Shown piece by piece: positions 53,457-62,239 of a stretch of DNA of 64,000 nucleotides (the first letter of the stretch is position 1; every line of letters begins with the position of its first letter). The notes under the pieces are model-generated. The model saw only the letters and a list, made by a program, of their open reading frames with translations. It was not told the DNA's origin and searched no databases. The translations under genes were made by a program, and so were the position numbers. The DNA comes from an uncultured Lachnospiraceae bacterium (GTDB lineage Bacteria; Bacillota; Clostridia; Lachnospirales; Lachnospiraceae), in assembly GCA_944383765.1 (NCBI GenBank), contig CALWQT010000005.1, forward strand, positions 62,001 through 126,000, in the 5' to 3' direction.

Positions 53457-56048
53457 TTATTCCCCATATGCGATCAATTGCTGTTCATCTTCTGATGTAT
53501 CCACAACAATCCTGCCGCCCACATGGACTTTATCTTCCAGAATCAGTCTGGCAGCCAGAGTTTCCACATATTTCTGGAGATAACGTTTCAGAGGACGGGC
53601 ACCGTATACCGGGTCATATCCATGGTCCACCACAAATCTCTTGGCGCTGTCAGTCAGTTCCAGAGACAGTTCCTTATCTGCCAGCCTGCGGTTCAGGTCT
53701 TCGATCAGCAGGTCCACGATACCGCCAATATTCTCCTTCGTCAGCGGCTTGAACAGAATCGTCTCGTCCAACCGGTTCAGGAATTCCGGACGGAAATGGG
53801 CTTTCAGGTCATTCATGACCATAGCTTCCGCCTCCGGACGGATATTTCCGTTTTCATCAATGCCCTCCAGCAGATACTGGGAACCGATGTTTGATGTCAT
53901 GATCAGAATGGTATTCTTAAAGTCCACCGTCTTACCGGTAGAATCCGTAATACGGCCATCATCCAGAACCTGAAGCAGCACATTAAATACATCCGGATGG
54001 GCTTTTTCCACCTCATCAAACAGCACGACTGAGTATGGTTTTCTTCTGACTGCCTCTGTCAGCTGGCCTCCTTCGTCATAACCTACATATCCGGGAGGCG
54101 CTCCGATCAGACGGGATACGGAATGCTTCTCCATATACTCGCTCATATCAATACGCACCATATTGGACTCGTCATCAAACAGGGCTTCCGCCAGAGCCTT
54201 TGCCAGCTCTGTTTTTCCCACACCGGTAGGTCCCAGGAACAGGAAAGAACCTATAGGCTTCGTAGGATCCTTGATCCCGGCCTTGGAACGGATAATCGCT
54301 TCCGTTACTTTCTCCACGCCTTCATCCTGTCCCACCACACGTTTATGCAGGATGCTGTCAAGATGAAGGGTCTTGCTCCGCTCACTTTCTGTCAGCTTTG
54401 CCACCGGAATATTGGTCCAGCGGGATACGATTCTGGCAATCTCATCTTCTGTAACGCTTTCATGGACCAGACTCAGATCCTGATTCTTTACTTTTTCTTC
54501 TTCCTCTGCCAGTTCTTTCTGCAGCTGAGGAAGTTTTCCATATTGAAGTTCTGCCGCTTTATTCAGGTCATATCTCTGCTGAGCCTCCTGAATATCCCGG
54601 TTCAGTTTTTCAATCTCTTCTCTCAGATTGGAAAGCTTATCCACGGATGCTTTCTCATTCTCCCACTGAGCCTTTTTAGACGCAAACTCATCATGAAGCT
54701 CTGCCAGTTCTTTCTGAAGGGCTTCCAGCCGCTCCTGGCTCAGATGGTCTGTCTCTTTCTTTAACGCAGCCTCCTCAATCTCCATCTGCATGATCTTCCT
54801 GGACAGTTCATCCAGTTCCGTCGGCATGGAATCCAGCTCGGTCTTGATCAAGGCACAGGCTTCGTCTACCAGGTCAATGGCCTTATCCGGCAGAAAACGG
54901 TCTGTAATGTAACGGTCTGAAAGGACAGCTGCCGATACCAGGGCTGAGTCGGTGATCTTCACTCCATGATAAACCTCATATTTCTCCTTCAGCCCCCTCA
55001 GAATGGAAATGGTATCTTCTACGGTCGGCTGGTCTACCAGTACCGGCTGGAACCGACGTTCCAGAGCTGCATCTTTCTCAATATATTTCCTGTACTCATC
55101 CAGAGTGGTGGCACCGATACAGTGAAGTTCCCCTCTGGCCAGCATAGGTTTCAACAGGTTTCCGGCATCCATGGAGCCTTCTGTTTTTCCGGCTCCCACG
55201 ATGGTGTGAAGCTCATCAATAAACAGGATAATCTGCCCTTCGCTTTTCTTCACCTCTTCCAGGACTGCCTTCAGCCTTTCTTCAAATTCTCCCCTGTACT
55301 TCGCTCCTGCGATCAGAGCGCCCATATCCAGGGCAAACAGCTTACGGTCTTTTAATCCTTCCGGTACATCGCCGCGGACAATCCTCTGTGCCAGTCCTTC
55401 CACTACTGCCGTCTTACCTACGCCAGGTTCCCCGATCAGCACCGGATTGTTCTTTGTCTTTCTGGAAAGAATCCGGACCACATTCCGAATCTCACTGTCA
55501 CGGCCAATAACCGGGTCCAGTTTCTGCTCCCTGGCTCTTTCCACCAGGTCATATCCATACTTTTCCAGGGTGTCATAGGTAGCTTCCGGATTGTCACTTA
55601 CCACCCTCTGGTTGCCCCTTACGGTTGACAGCACCTGTAAAAACGATTCTCTGGTAATGCCATACTGACGGAACATCTCTTTTAAGGTCCGGTCCGGCTG
55701 GCGGAGCATGGACAAAAACAAATGTTCCACCGAAACGTATTCGTCTCCCATGGCTTTCGCTTCATCTTCTCCGCTGATCAGTACCTTATTTAAGTCATTG
55801 CTGATATAGACCTGACCGCTCCCACTTACTTTGGGCAGCTGCTCCACTTTCCGAAGTGCTTCATCACGAAACATTTCCTGAGAAATCCCCATTTTCGTGA
55901 TCAGTTTCAAAATCAGGCTGTCTTCTATGGTCAGCAGGCTGTAGAGCAGATGCTCCTGCTCAATCTGTTGATTTCCGTGTTCATATGCCAGTTTTTCGCA
56001 GTTCTGCACTGCTTCCAGAGACTTTTGAGTAAACTTGTTGATATTCAT
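53457..56048 (-). CDS. clpB: ATP-dependent disaggregase ClpB
   Basis: 863 residues starting [10 protein letters not shown] (ATG 56048, GGAGG upstream). The N-domain (1-145) is followed by AAA1 with Walker A GEPGVGKT near 205, a long coiled-coil middle domain (about 405-525, with the [15 protein letters not shown] type of heptads), then AAA2 with Walker A GPTGVGKT near 605 and Walker [14 protein letters not shown]. It has no ClpP-binding loop. It rescues aggregated proteins with DnaK. A CIRCE operator covers its promoter, so HrcA probably represses it. Confidence 0.97.
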   Translation of the reverse strand: MNINKFTQKSLEAVQNCEKLAYEHGNQQIEQEHLLYSLLTIEDSLILKLITKMGISQEMFRDEALRKVEQLPKVSGSGQVYISNDLNKVLISGEDEAKAMGDEYVSVEHLFLSMLRQPDRTLKEMFRQYGITRESFLQVLSTVRGNQRVVSDNPEATYDTLEKYGYDLVERAREQKLDPVIGRDSEIRNVVRILSRKTKNNPVLIGEPGVGKTAVVEGLAQRIVRGDVPEGLKDRKLFALDMGALIAGAKYRGEFEERLKAVLEEVKKSEGQIILFIDELHTIVGAGKTEGSMDAGNLLKPMLARGELHCIGATTLDEYRKYIEKDAALERRFQPVLVDQPTVEDTISILRGLKEKYEVYHGVKITDSALVSAAVLSDRYITDRFLPDKAIDLVDEACALIKTELDSMPTELDELSRKIMQMEIEEAALKKETDHLSQERLEALQKELAELHDEFASKKAQWENEKASVDKLSNLREEIEKLNRDIQEAQQRYDLNKAAELQYGKLPQLQKELAEEEEKVKNQDLSLVHESVTEDEIARIVSRWTNIPVAKLTESERSKTLHLDSILHKRVVGQDEGVEKVTEAIIRSKAGIKDPTKPIGSFLFLGPTGVGKTELAKALAEALFDDESNMVRIDMSEYMEKHSVSRLIGAPPGYVGYDEGGQLTEAVRRKPYSVVLFDEVEKAHPDVFNVLLQVLDDGRITDSTGKTVDFKNTILIMTSNIGSQYLLEGIDENGNIRPEAEAMVMNDLKAHFRPEFLNRLDETILFKPLTKENIGGIVDLLIEDLNRRLADKELSLELTDSAKRFVVDHGYDPVYGARPLKRYLQKYVETLAARLILEDKVHVGGRIVVDTSEDEQQLIAYGE

Positions 56049-56080
56049 AGTAACGCCTCCTTCTGTTCTATACTTACTAT

Positions 56081-56123
56081 AACATATCACACGTTATTAG
56101 CAGTGTCAAGGGGTGAGTGCTAA
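56081..56123 (-). promoter_or_regulatory. clpB promoter overlapped by a CIRCE operator
   Basis: Minus-strand TTGACA (56104-56109) and TATGTT (56081-56086) are separated by 17 nt. Across the -35 lies TTAGCACTC-N9-cActGCTAA (56097-56123), which matches the CIRCE consensus TTAGCACTC-N9-GAGTGCTAA at 16 of 18 positions. CIRCE binds the HrcA heat-shock repressor. Confidence 0.8.
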
Positions 56124-56203
56124 ATTTTTGAATATTTTTTGGAAAGACGCAAAAAAGCAGCTTACTACACCACTTTGCGCGAAAACTACGAGCCATGCAG
56201 GTG

Positions 56204-56298
56204 TAATTTCAAGCTGCCCGATGGGAGTTTACTCACATAAGGGCAGGCTTGAAATTATGCTTATAAGGCGACAGCCGCGACTGAGCGAACTCGTTCGC
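56204..56298. repeat. Unexplained inverted repeats between clpB and the defence island
   Basis: An 11-bp arm plus a 5-bp arm (56204-56219) pairs with 56241-56257 with one bulged base and a 21-nt loop. A second hairpin, GCGAAC-TC-GTTCGC, lies at 56285-56298. A 67-residue plus-strand frame covers the region but has no recognisable content. It could be an RNA element, a repeat family member or the scar of an insertion at the island border. Confidence 0.5.
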
Positions 56299-56332
56299 GA
56301 AGTGCATGGCAAGTAGTTATCTGTATTTTTCT

Positions 56333-56557
56333 TTAAGGAAATCTGAAGTAATCCACATATCTCATCACATACCGAACATCTTTCATATCCAGATCTGCCT
56401 TTGCAATTTGGGTATATGCCATATGTCTGAGAATGTTAACAAAAATGTGTGGCAATTCTCCACACATACGATATAGGACGCTGTTGCCATATTTCCAGCG
56501 AGAATTGGTGATGTTCAAATATGATTTGCATAATCGTTCGGTTTCTTTTACTACCAT
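56333..56557 (-). CDS. Hypothetical protein at the end of the mcrBC operon
   Basis: 74 residues, 12 nt after mcrC, with GGAGG 6 nt before its ATG. The sequence is helical and rich in Tyr, Arg and Met (YRMCGELPHIFVNILRHMAY, then a DMKDVRYVMRYVDYF end). I do not recognise it. It may be a third component of the restriction operon or the remains of a larger gene. Confidence 0.45.
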   Translation of the reverse strand: MVVKETERLCKSYLNITNSRWKYGNSVLYRMCGELPHIFVNILRHMAYTQIAKADLDMKDVRYVMRYVDYFRFP

Positions 56558-56569
56558 CCATCTCCTCCA

Positions 56570-57637
56570 CTACGCAGACTTCACCTTAAAGAAATCCCCA
56601 GCCAGTTTATCCAGCTGTGCCGCAATCAACGGGAAATCCCTATTCAGATCCAATGTCTTTGCCCCAATCTGATTTCCTCCCATGTTAAACATACAATCCG
56701 GAGTAATGTCCTCATCCGTCTTAGCATACAGAAGGATCCCCGCCACATTTCCAGTATTGTTCTTATCCTGATTCTTAACATAAGTGAATATCTGATACAC
56801 ATTATTGGAATGCAGAGTATACTTATCATATTGCTGCTGAAGCGTCTTCCCATAATACTTCGCGTCAATGATGAGAATCTGATCCTTTAATCTTAGCATG
56901 ATATCCGTCTGCATGACCGGCAGGAACCGTATCATGGACTCGCTGTTATCACCGACCAGATCCCATTTCACCTGTCCGGCCTTGACCTCACTCAGATAAG
57001 TGTGATGCTGGTTATAGTATTCCAGAATAAACTTCTCATAAAGCCTGGCCATATGCTTATCTGAGAAGGACTCCATCTTATACTCACCTTTCTCTGTGGT
57101 CCGAAGCATTCCATCCAGAACAAAATAACAGACATTCATCAACATCTCATAGTTCTTGTTATTCCTCTGATAATAAAGCCGGCTCCATGGGATGACGGAA
57201 GGTTCTAAGAGTTCGATGCCGTCAAAAAATACAAGAATCTTCTTCAGCACAGATTTTCTTTCCACTTCCACGCCTTCATCAATCAGAAGGTAATGGATCG
57301 TGGTTTTCAAAATCTGATTGAACAAATTGTTCTCAGACAGCTCATCAAACTCACAGACCAACTTCTGCTTTCGCTGGATCCGGTTTCGCAGAGTCTCCTG
57401 CAGGTCCAGCTTGCCCCTCATGATGGATAACGTCTCGTTTTTCGTAATATATTCCCGGTAAAGTCCCTGCTTCAGCTGCTGAGCAATACCCTTGCTAAGA
57501 ATCGCAGCAAATAAGTCCTGTACATTCTCAAACTTTTCTGAAGCTACCTCATCATAATTCGACTGTTTCAGAATTTTGAATGCATAGGAAAGCATATAGT
57601 ATATGTTTTTTATAAATATGCTCTTATCCTTAGTCAT
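56570..57637 (-). CDS. mcrC: McrC-type subunit of a modification-dependent restriction system
   Basis: About 355 residues from ATG 57637. The N-terminal domain binds the McrB ring and stimulates NTP hydrolysis. The C-terminal PD-(D/E)xK nuclease shows MQTDIMLR...LIIDAKYYGKT near residues 250-275, with D and D-x-K. The ATG overlaps the mcrB stop by 8 nt, so translation is coupled; a longer in-frame start at 57703 would overlap mcrB by 74 nt and is less likely. McrBC systems cut DNA bearing modified cytosines. Confidence 0.9.
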   Translation of the reverse strand: MTKDKSIFIKNIYYMLSYAFKILKQSNYDEVASEKFENVQDLFAAILSKGIAQQLKQGLYREYITKNETLSIMRGKLDLQETLRNRIQRKQKLVCEFDELSENNLFNQILKTTIHYLLIDEGVEVERKSVLKKILVFFDGIELLEPSVIPWSRLYYQRNNKNYEMLMNVCYFVLDGMLRTTEKGEYKMESFSDKHMARLYEKFILEYYNQHHTYLSEVKAGQVKWDLVGDNSESMIRFLPVMQTDIMLRLKDQILIIDAKYYGKTLQQQYDKYTLHSNNVYQIFTYVKNQDKNNTGNVAGILLYAKTDEDITPDCMFNMGGNQIGAKTLDLNRDFPLIAAQLDKLAGDFFKVKSA

Positions 57638-60473
57638 CAAATACACCACGCAATTTTTTCTCCCAACGCTGCAACTTCGTTGGTTCATCAAACCAATATT
57701 CACTCAGCATCGGCAGGATATCAAACTCTACCACAGAACGCATCCACTCATCAGTACATCCAAGCTCTTCTCTTCCGCAGAAATAGCTATGCCCAATCTG
57801 AAATCCTCGTCCCAGCGATTTATCTTCTGTAATTTCTTTATTCAGCAGCTTGATCTGCTCAATCAGAGCATTAAAAGTCTCATTACCAAATGCATTCTGA
57901 TAGTTCGTGAATCCTTCTGAATTAAAGCCAGGCTCCACCTCAAAGAAACTGAACCTTCTTCTGAGTGCATAGTCAATCATTGCAAGGCTTCGGTCAGCAG
58001 TATTCATCATGCCTATAATGTACAGATTTTCCGGCACAGAGAATGGCATTCCGCTATAGGCCAAAGTAGCCTTTGTTCCTCTGTAGCCTTTCTCAATCAG
58101 CATCAGACATTCCCCAAATATCTTACTCATATTTCCACGGTTAATCTCATCAATGATAAAGAAGAATTCCTTATCCGGATAATTCGCCGCTGTTTGACAA
58201 AACCGATAGAAGATACCGTCTGTGAGCTTGAAATCAGCCCCATCCGGACGATATCCCATGATGAAATCCTCATAGGAATAGTTCTGATGGAACTGAACCA
58301 TTTCTATACGGGAATCATCCGCCTCCCCCATCATAGCATATGCAAGTTTCTTGGCTGTGAAGGTCTTGCCAACACCTGGTGCTCCCTGCAAGATCACATT
58401 CATCTTATTTCTCAATAATGCTTCTAGGACATTATACCTTTCCTCTGTCATGTAGACCTTGCTGAGAAAATCTTCCTTGGTGTATTTCTGCTTTGCAGTA
58501 TCTGGTTTCTTCAGAGGGTTTTCTTCTCGTATAATGTCCATGATAAAGTCGTATTCACCTTTAGTCAGCTTGAATAAGCTTCCGTTCGGCTGTACGAAAA
58601 ACTCCATCTTTTTAAGTTCGGGGCATTCCTTAAGAGCAAGGTACTCAATCGGTGTAGCTAGGCCTTCAACCTTTTCAAAATAGATTGCCTTACCATCATT
58701 AGCCTGTGTAATCCTGGCAATAGCCACAACCTTCTTTACTGGATTAGCCTCATAACCTATAACCACATCCCCGACCTTTGCATCAAGAAAGTTCTGGAAT
58801 ACACGACGCTTATTTCCATTCTCATTGTAAAGTGTATAATTCTGCTCTTCACCGATTTTGATATCTGAAAAACTCCAAATTTTAGGATTTGCGGTCAGCC
58901 ACCAATAATTCTGCTCCTGATTTTCATCTCCAAAAAGTCCAGACACCGTCATATTAAAATAAGGCTTTAAGATTGTTTCTTCAAACAGCTCCTTATCTTC
59001 GGTTTCAACCTTTATACAGGTGGAGTTATCATTTGGCGTCCACCATTTCTGAATTCCCTTGTAAGCAGATGTATCTTTTGATGTCCTTATTAATCGGTAC
59101 TCTCTTTCGTACCAACCGTCTTCCATTTCTGGATTAAGAACAGCCTTATCCGTAACGAATTGCCCCAACAACCTTATACTATTTCCATAACAAAGGTAGA
59201 AATAATCACCTTCCTTAATACCCTCCATAAAACTCTCACCCTGAGAAACCTTCCAAGTGGCTTTTGCTTTTGTTGTACTGTGTACCACTACAACATTACG
59301 TTCCTCAAAAGTGATTCTGTTCTTCTCAGATATAGAGCCATGACTGATTTTCCATATGGATGGTGTATTATCAACGTATAAATCAATCTCACTTAAGTCT
59401 ACTTTGGTCAGCGCTTCTGCCAATTCTTCTCTAAGCTTCCATATGTATGCCCCTTCAGAGGATTTATCAGATTTCCTTCCAATATAAAGAATTGGCCACC
59501 ATTTTGAATCATCCGTGTCTTTTGTCATAACAGGGCAGCCCGTTTTCTTTGCAATACGTTGAGCAAGCGACCACGATCCGCCATTATAAAAATTGGGATT
59601 TTCCCCATATTTCACCGAAAGTTGCTTGCATGTAGCAGCACCACCATAATCTTTTAGACGTTTCATGATTTGCAGGCTATTTATTGTAAAAATAGAACTA
59701 TCATTCAACAGCTCAATCCAATCGTCCACACCAAGTTCTGGCGAATAATCCTTAGGAAACCACTCTTCAGTTTCTTTGATAACATCCTGTTCGCTTAAAT
59801 AATAACGTGCAAGATAGAATCCTACATCGATGGTAACTGTCTTCATTTCAGGGTCATCATAACAACTTGAAACAAGAGCATCATTAATCAAAGTCTTAAT
59901 GTCTGAATCTATCTTTATAGCGTTACAGATCTCATCATACATTTGAAAACCGCCAATCATGTTTTCAACTGAACCGTTCTTCTTCGGCATGTAATCAGAC
60001 GACAATTCTTTAGCAACTGCACGGAACAACTCATACTTGTAGATATAATACTTGTCCGGATATCGCAGCCAGAGATATGTACTAATAGCATTCGTATTCT
60101 GATAGTGATTTCTCCACGTACCGTCATCATATTTTGACCGTAATTCCTCAGCTACTGTCTGGAAAGCATATACTCTTGCAGCCAGATCCTGAGACTCATC
60201 AAACAAATTCCGGAACATCTCTCGAGTTGCTCCATCATCTGCTTTGGCAAAATTTGTAATCATGCCACGCGGGTAAGCATACCCTGACGCCAGTAAGTTA
60301 AATGTCTTTTCAGTAGCCTGTTTGAACATCTCTCCGAAATTTTCAGCTTCAATATCCCAGTAAGCCTGAAAGTGTTCGATCGCCTCCCACTTATATTTTT
60401 CATCATCCCAATGGCTCGGAAAGTACGCTTTGTACCCTTCCAGTATGGGATTTAATTTTTTTAAATCAATCAT
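57630..60473 (-). CDS. mcrB: McrB-type AAA+ NTPase with EVE domain
   Basis: About 947 residues starting MIDLKKLNP (AAGGAG 6 nt upstream). The large N-terminal part includes a helical region (to about 230), a region of unclear fold, a first PUA-like segment (about 400-500) and an EVE-like domain (about 530-625, YWWLTANPKIWSF, FLDAKVGDVVIGYEA and VVAIARI), which in other proteins reads modified bases. The McrB motor has Walker A GAPGVGKT (about 697-704), Walker B FFFIIDEINRGN and the MNTADRS signature near 824. It selects the DNA and drives McrC. Confidence 0.92.
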   Translation of the reverse strand: MIDLKKLNPILEGYKAYFPSHWDDEKYKWEAIEHFQAYWDIEAENFGEMFKQATEKTFNLLASGYAYPRGMITNFAKADDGATREMFRNLFDESQDLAARVYAFQTVAEELRSKYDDGTWRNHYQNTNAISTYLWLRYPDKYYIYKYELFRAVAKELSSDYMPKKNGSVENMIGGFQMYDEICNAIKIDSDIKTLINDALVSSCYDDPEMKTVTIDVGFYLARYYLSEQDVIKETEEWFPKDYSPELGVDDWIELLNDSSIFTINSLQIMKRLKDYGGAATCKQLSVKYGENPNFYNGGSWSLAQRIAKKTGCPVMTKDTDDSKWWPILYIGRKSDKSSEGAYIWKLREELAEALTKVDLSEIDLYVDNTPSIWKISHGSISEKNRITFEERNVVVVHSTTKAKATWKVSQGESFMEGIKEGDYFYLCYGNSIRLLGQFVTDKAVLNPEMEDGWYEREYRLIRTSKDTSAYKGIQKWWTPNDNSTCIKVETEDKELFEETILKPYFNMTVSGLFGDENQEQNYWWLTANPKIWSFSDIKIGEEQNYTLYNENGNKRRVFQNFLDAKVGDVVIGYEANPVKKVVAIARITQANDGKAIYFEKVEGLATPIEYLALKECPELKKMEFFVQPNGSLFKLTKGEYDFIMDIIREENPLKKPDTAKQKYTKEDFLSKVYMTEERYNVLEALLRNKMNVILQGAPGVGKTFTAKKLAYAMMGEADDSRIEMVQFHQNYSYEDFIMGYRPDGADFKLTDGIFYRFCQTAANYPDKEFFFIIDEINRGNMSKIFGECLMLIEKGYRGTKATLAYSGMPFSVPENLYIIGMMNTADRSLAMIDYALRRRFSFFEVEPGFNSEGFTNYQNAFGNETFNALIEQIKLLNKEITEDKSLGRGFQIGHSYFCGREELGCTDEWMRSVVEFDILPMLSEYWFDEPTKLQRWEKKLRGVFDD

Positions 60474-60504
60474 GTATTTCTCCTTCCAAACCATCGGCTA
60501 TTCA

Positions 60505-60759
60505 TTAGTCTTCTAAAGACAGAAATCCTTGTGCAAATGCTCCAAGGCAATGGAATGTCTTGTCTTTGCTCTTAAAGATGACAACAATGCGCAAGGCATC
60601 GATTCCCCATACTTCATCAGTTCCAAATGCCTTTGTAACAATTATCCCGGCATGTGCACCACTGGTATCCACTTTATACACTGGATTTTTCTGAACCTGC
60701 GCAACAGATGGGGAAACATATGATGAACGAGAAGCACCTCTAATGTCAGCATTGCACAT
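60505..60759 (-). CDS. Short frame upstream of mcrB, possible gene remnant
   Basis: 84 residues with a plausible globular look (YVSPSVAQVQKNPVYKVDTS, VWGIDALRIVVIFKSKDKTF) but a weak ribosome-binding site. A second frame just upstream (ATG near 60815, AAYGAKRWPIEECA) leads into this one, as if one gene had suffered a frameshift near 60750. I do not recognise a family. Confidence 0.3.
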   Translation of the reverse strand: MCNADIRGASRSSYVSPSVAQVQKNPVYKVDTSGAHAGIIVTKAFGTDEVWGIDALRIVVIFKSKDKTFHCLGAFAQGFLSLED

Positions 60760-60892
60760 TCTTCAATCGGCCATCTCTTCGCTCCGTAGGCTGCTTTAGG
60801 CTCTGTCCCCCTCATTTATTTAACTCGATTTGTTTTCAGTCCAAATCCGGATAGGTATCTCTACGATGTCGCTGATCTGGCAGTCAAAAACA

Positions 60893-61045
60893 TTACTTTT
60901 TCTCATTAAACATCCATTGCAACACACTCATTTCTCCCGGGCTTCTCAATAGTGCTTGCACCGATTTTGCCTTATCTTTGGGCTGACTTTTTGTCGACTC
61001 ATAATCTATTAAAAGTTTCCAAAACTTTTGAGAACTAATCTCCAT
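60893..61045 (-). CDS. Hypothetical small protein in the decayed part of the island
   Basis: 50 residues (MEISSQKFWKLLIDYESTKS, ending MSVLQWMFNEKK), charged and helical. No strong ribosome-binding site precedes it. It may be an independent small gene or the C-terminal end of a lost one; an in-frame extension runs to 61132 and touches the truncated ATPase. Confidence 0.3.
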   Translation of the reverse strand: MEISSQKFWKLLIDYESTKSQPKDKAKSVQALLRSPGEMSVLQWMFNEKK

Positions 61046-61119
61046 GTTCCCACGCATGATTTTCTTATTATAAACTTTATAGGCTGTCCATCCCCTAGTC
61101 ATTATACAAGTATCCGTCT

Positions 61120-61530
61120 TCAAGCATAGCATCGAAGAACAAATTTTTCTATCTCTCCACTCACAGTAGAATACACTCTTCTAAGTTCATTAAATGCCTT
61201 TGCATCTTGACGTTTTATGTATTTTCCAGTCTTTTTGAGTGTATGATTATGTACTTCAAAATCATGTTCAATACTGAAAGAATCGCATCTTCCTTTATCA
61301 TCTACAAATACCACATCATCAAAAGTACCATTATCTACTAATTGCCCCGATAATACAACAGCGGGATCAGGGGATTTGCTTTCTGTAGTTTGTTTCATCA
61401 TCAAAATACTCTTCAAAATAGAACTTTTCCCACTACTATTAGTTCCACATAAAATTGTAAAAGGTGCTAATTCAATCTCTTTATCTTTATTAAAACATTT
61501 ATAATTATTCAATACAATTTTTCTAATCAT
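61120..61530 (-). pseudogene. Truncated AAA ATPase (OLD/RecF-like N-terminus)
   Basis: 136 residues only. The start is typical of SMC/OLD-type ATPases: MIRKIVLNNYKCFNKDKEIE, then Walker A GTNSSGKS (29-36) and SILKSILMMKQT. It stops before any signature, Walker B or nuclease part; complete members are several hundred residues. In the +1 frame the stretch just before the stop reads FFDAMLEDGYLYND and then ends, as if the 3' end of another gene had been joined. A deletion is the simplest reading. It overlaps drmC by 8 nt. Confidence 0.65.
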
Positions 61531-62239
61531 TATTTGCTCCTTTTCTTCCCAATTCGTATTTCCGGAATACCTTCATTCGAACCATTTCCTTCAGTACTTC
61601 TTCTATCTGTTTTGCTTTATCCGATGATTCAATCAAAAATCCCATTTCAATATTTCCTTGCATTCCATGATAAGACAAATTGGCGGAGGACACTAGTGCC
61701 TTTCTTGCATCTGATACAATTATTTTAGCATGCAATGCGGCCATTTTATCTTCTTGATGTTGGTATTCGTAAACTTGTAAGAATCGAGATTTATACGCCA
61801 AGAGTCTCTCCAAGGAACATTTTTGTTTTTCCATATCATTTATATATAGTTTTATATACACACCTTGCTGGCTTTTTCTAATAATCGCATCTAGTATATC
61901 CGAAAAATAATCAGAAATAGCATACCCTGTAATAGTAAGACTTTTTGCTGTATCCTCTATTAATTTCCGGAGTGTTTCTTTTGTTCGTAACGCTTTCACT
62001 CTAAACGAATCCGGCGCAGTCAATACTAACTCAGCATGTTCCACTCGCTTTGCTGAAGATAATTGCATACAGATATTAACAATATCTATTATTTCCGTTT
62101 CACTACAATTAGAAAAGTATTTTTCTAATTCAATAATCGCCTTGGTGAATGAAGAATCATCTTCATTCACCAAATAATTCTCTATTGCATCCTTTATCAA
62201 TCCGGCTATATAATCAACTCTTATACTTGAATCCCACAT
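61523..62239 (-). CDS. drmC: DrmC-like phospholipase D-family protein (DISARM)
   Basis: 238 residues. A single HKD motif sits at the C-terminal half: H170, K172, D177, with N187 (ALHAKIIVSDARKALVSSAN), so an active site would need a dimer. The N-terminal half is helical. PLD-type proteins of this size next to a DUF1998 gene are DrmC of the DISARM anti-phage system. The start overlaps the drmB stop by 19 nt and the end overlaps the next gene by 8 nt. Confidence 0.82.
   Translation of the reverse strand: MWDSSIRVDYIAGLIKDAIENYLVNEDDSSFTKAIIELEKYFSNCSETEIIDIVNICMQLSSAKRVEHAELVLTAPDSFRVKALRTKETLRKLIEDTAKSLTITGYAISDYFSDILDAIIRKSQQGVYIKLYINDMEKQKCSLERLLAYKSRFLQVYEYQHQEDKMAALHAKIIVSDARKALVSSANLSYHGMQGNIEMGFLIESSDKAKQIEEVLKEMVRMKVFRKYELGRKGANND

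Noticed and set aside
56113..56316. A 67-residue plus-strand frame next to the clpB promoter
   Set aside because: It starts inside the CIRCE operator and runs through the inverted repeats. The composition looks like translated hairpins; treated as non-coding.
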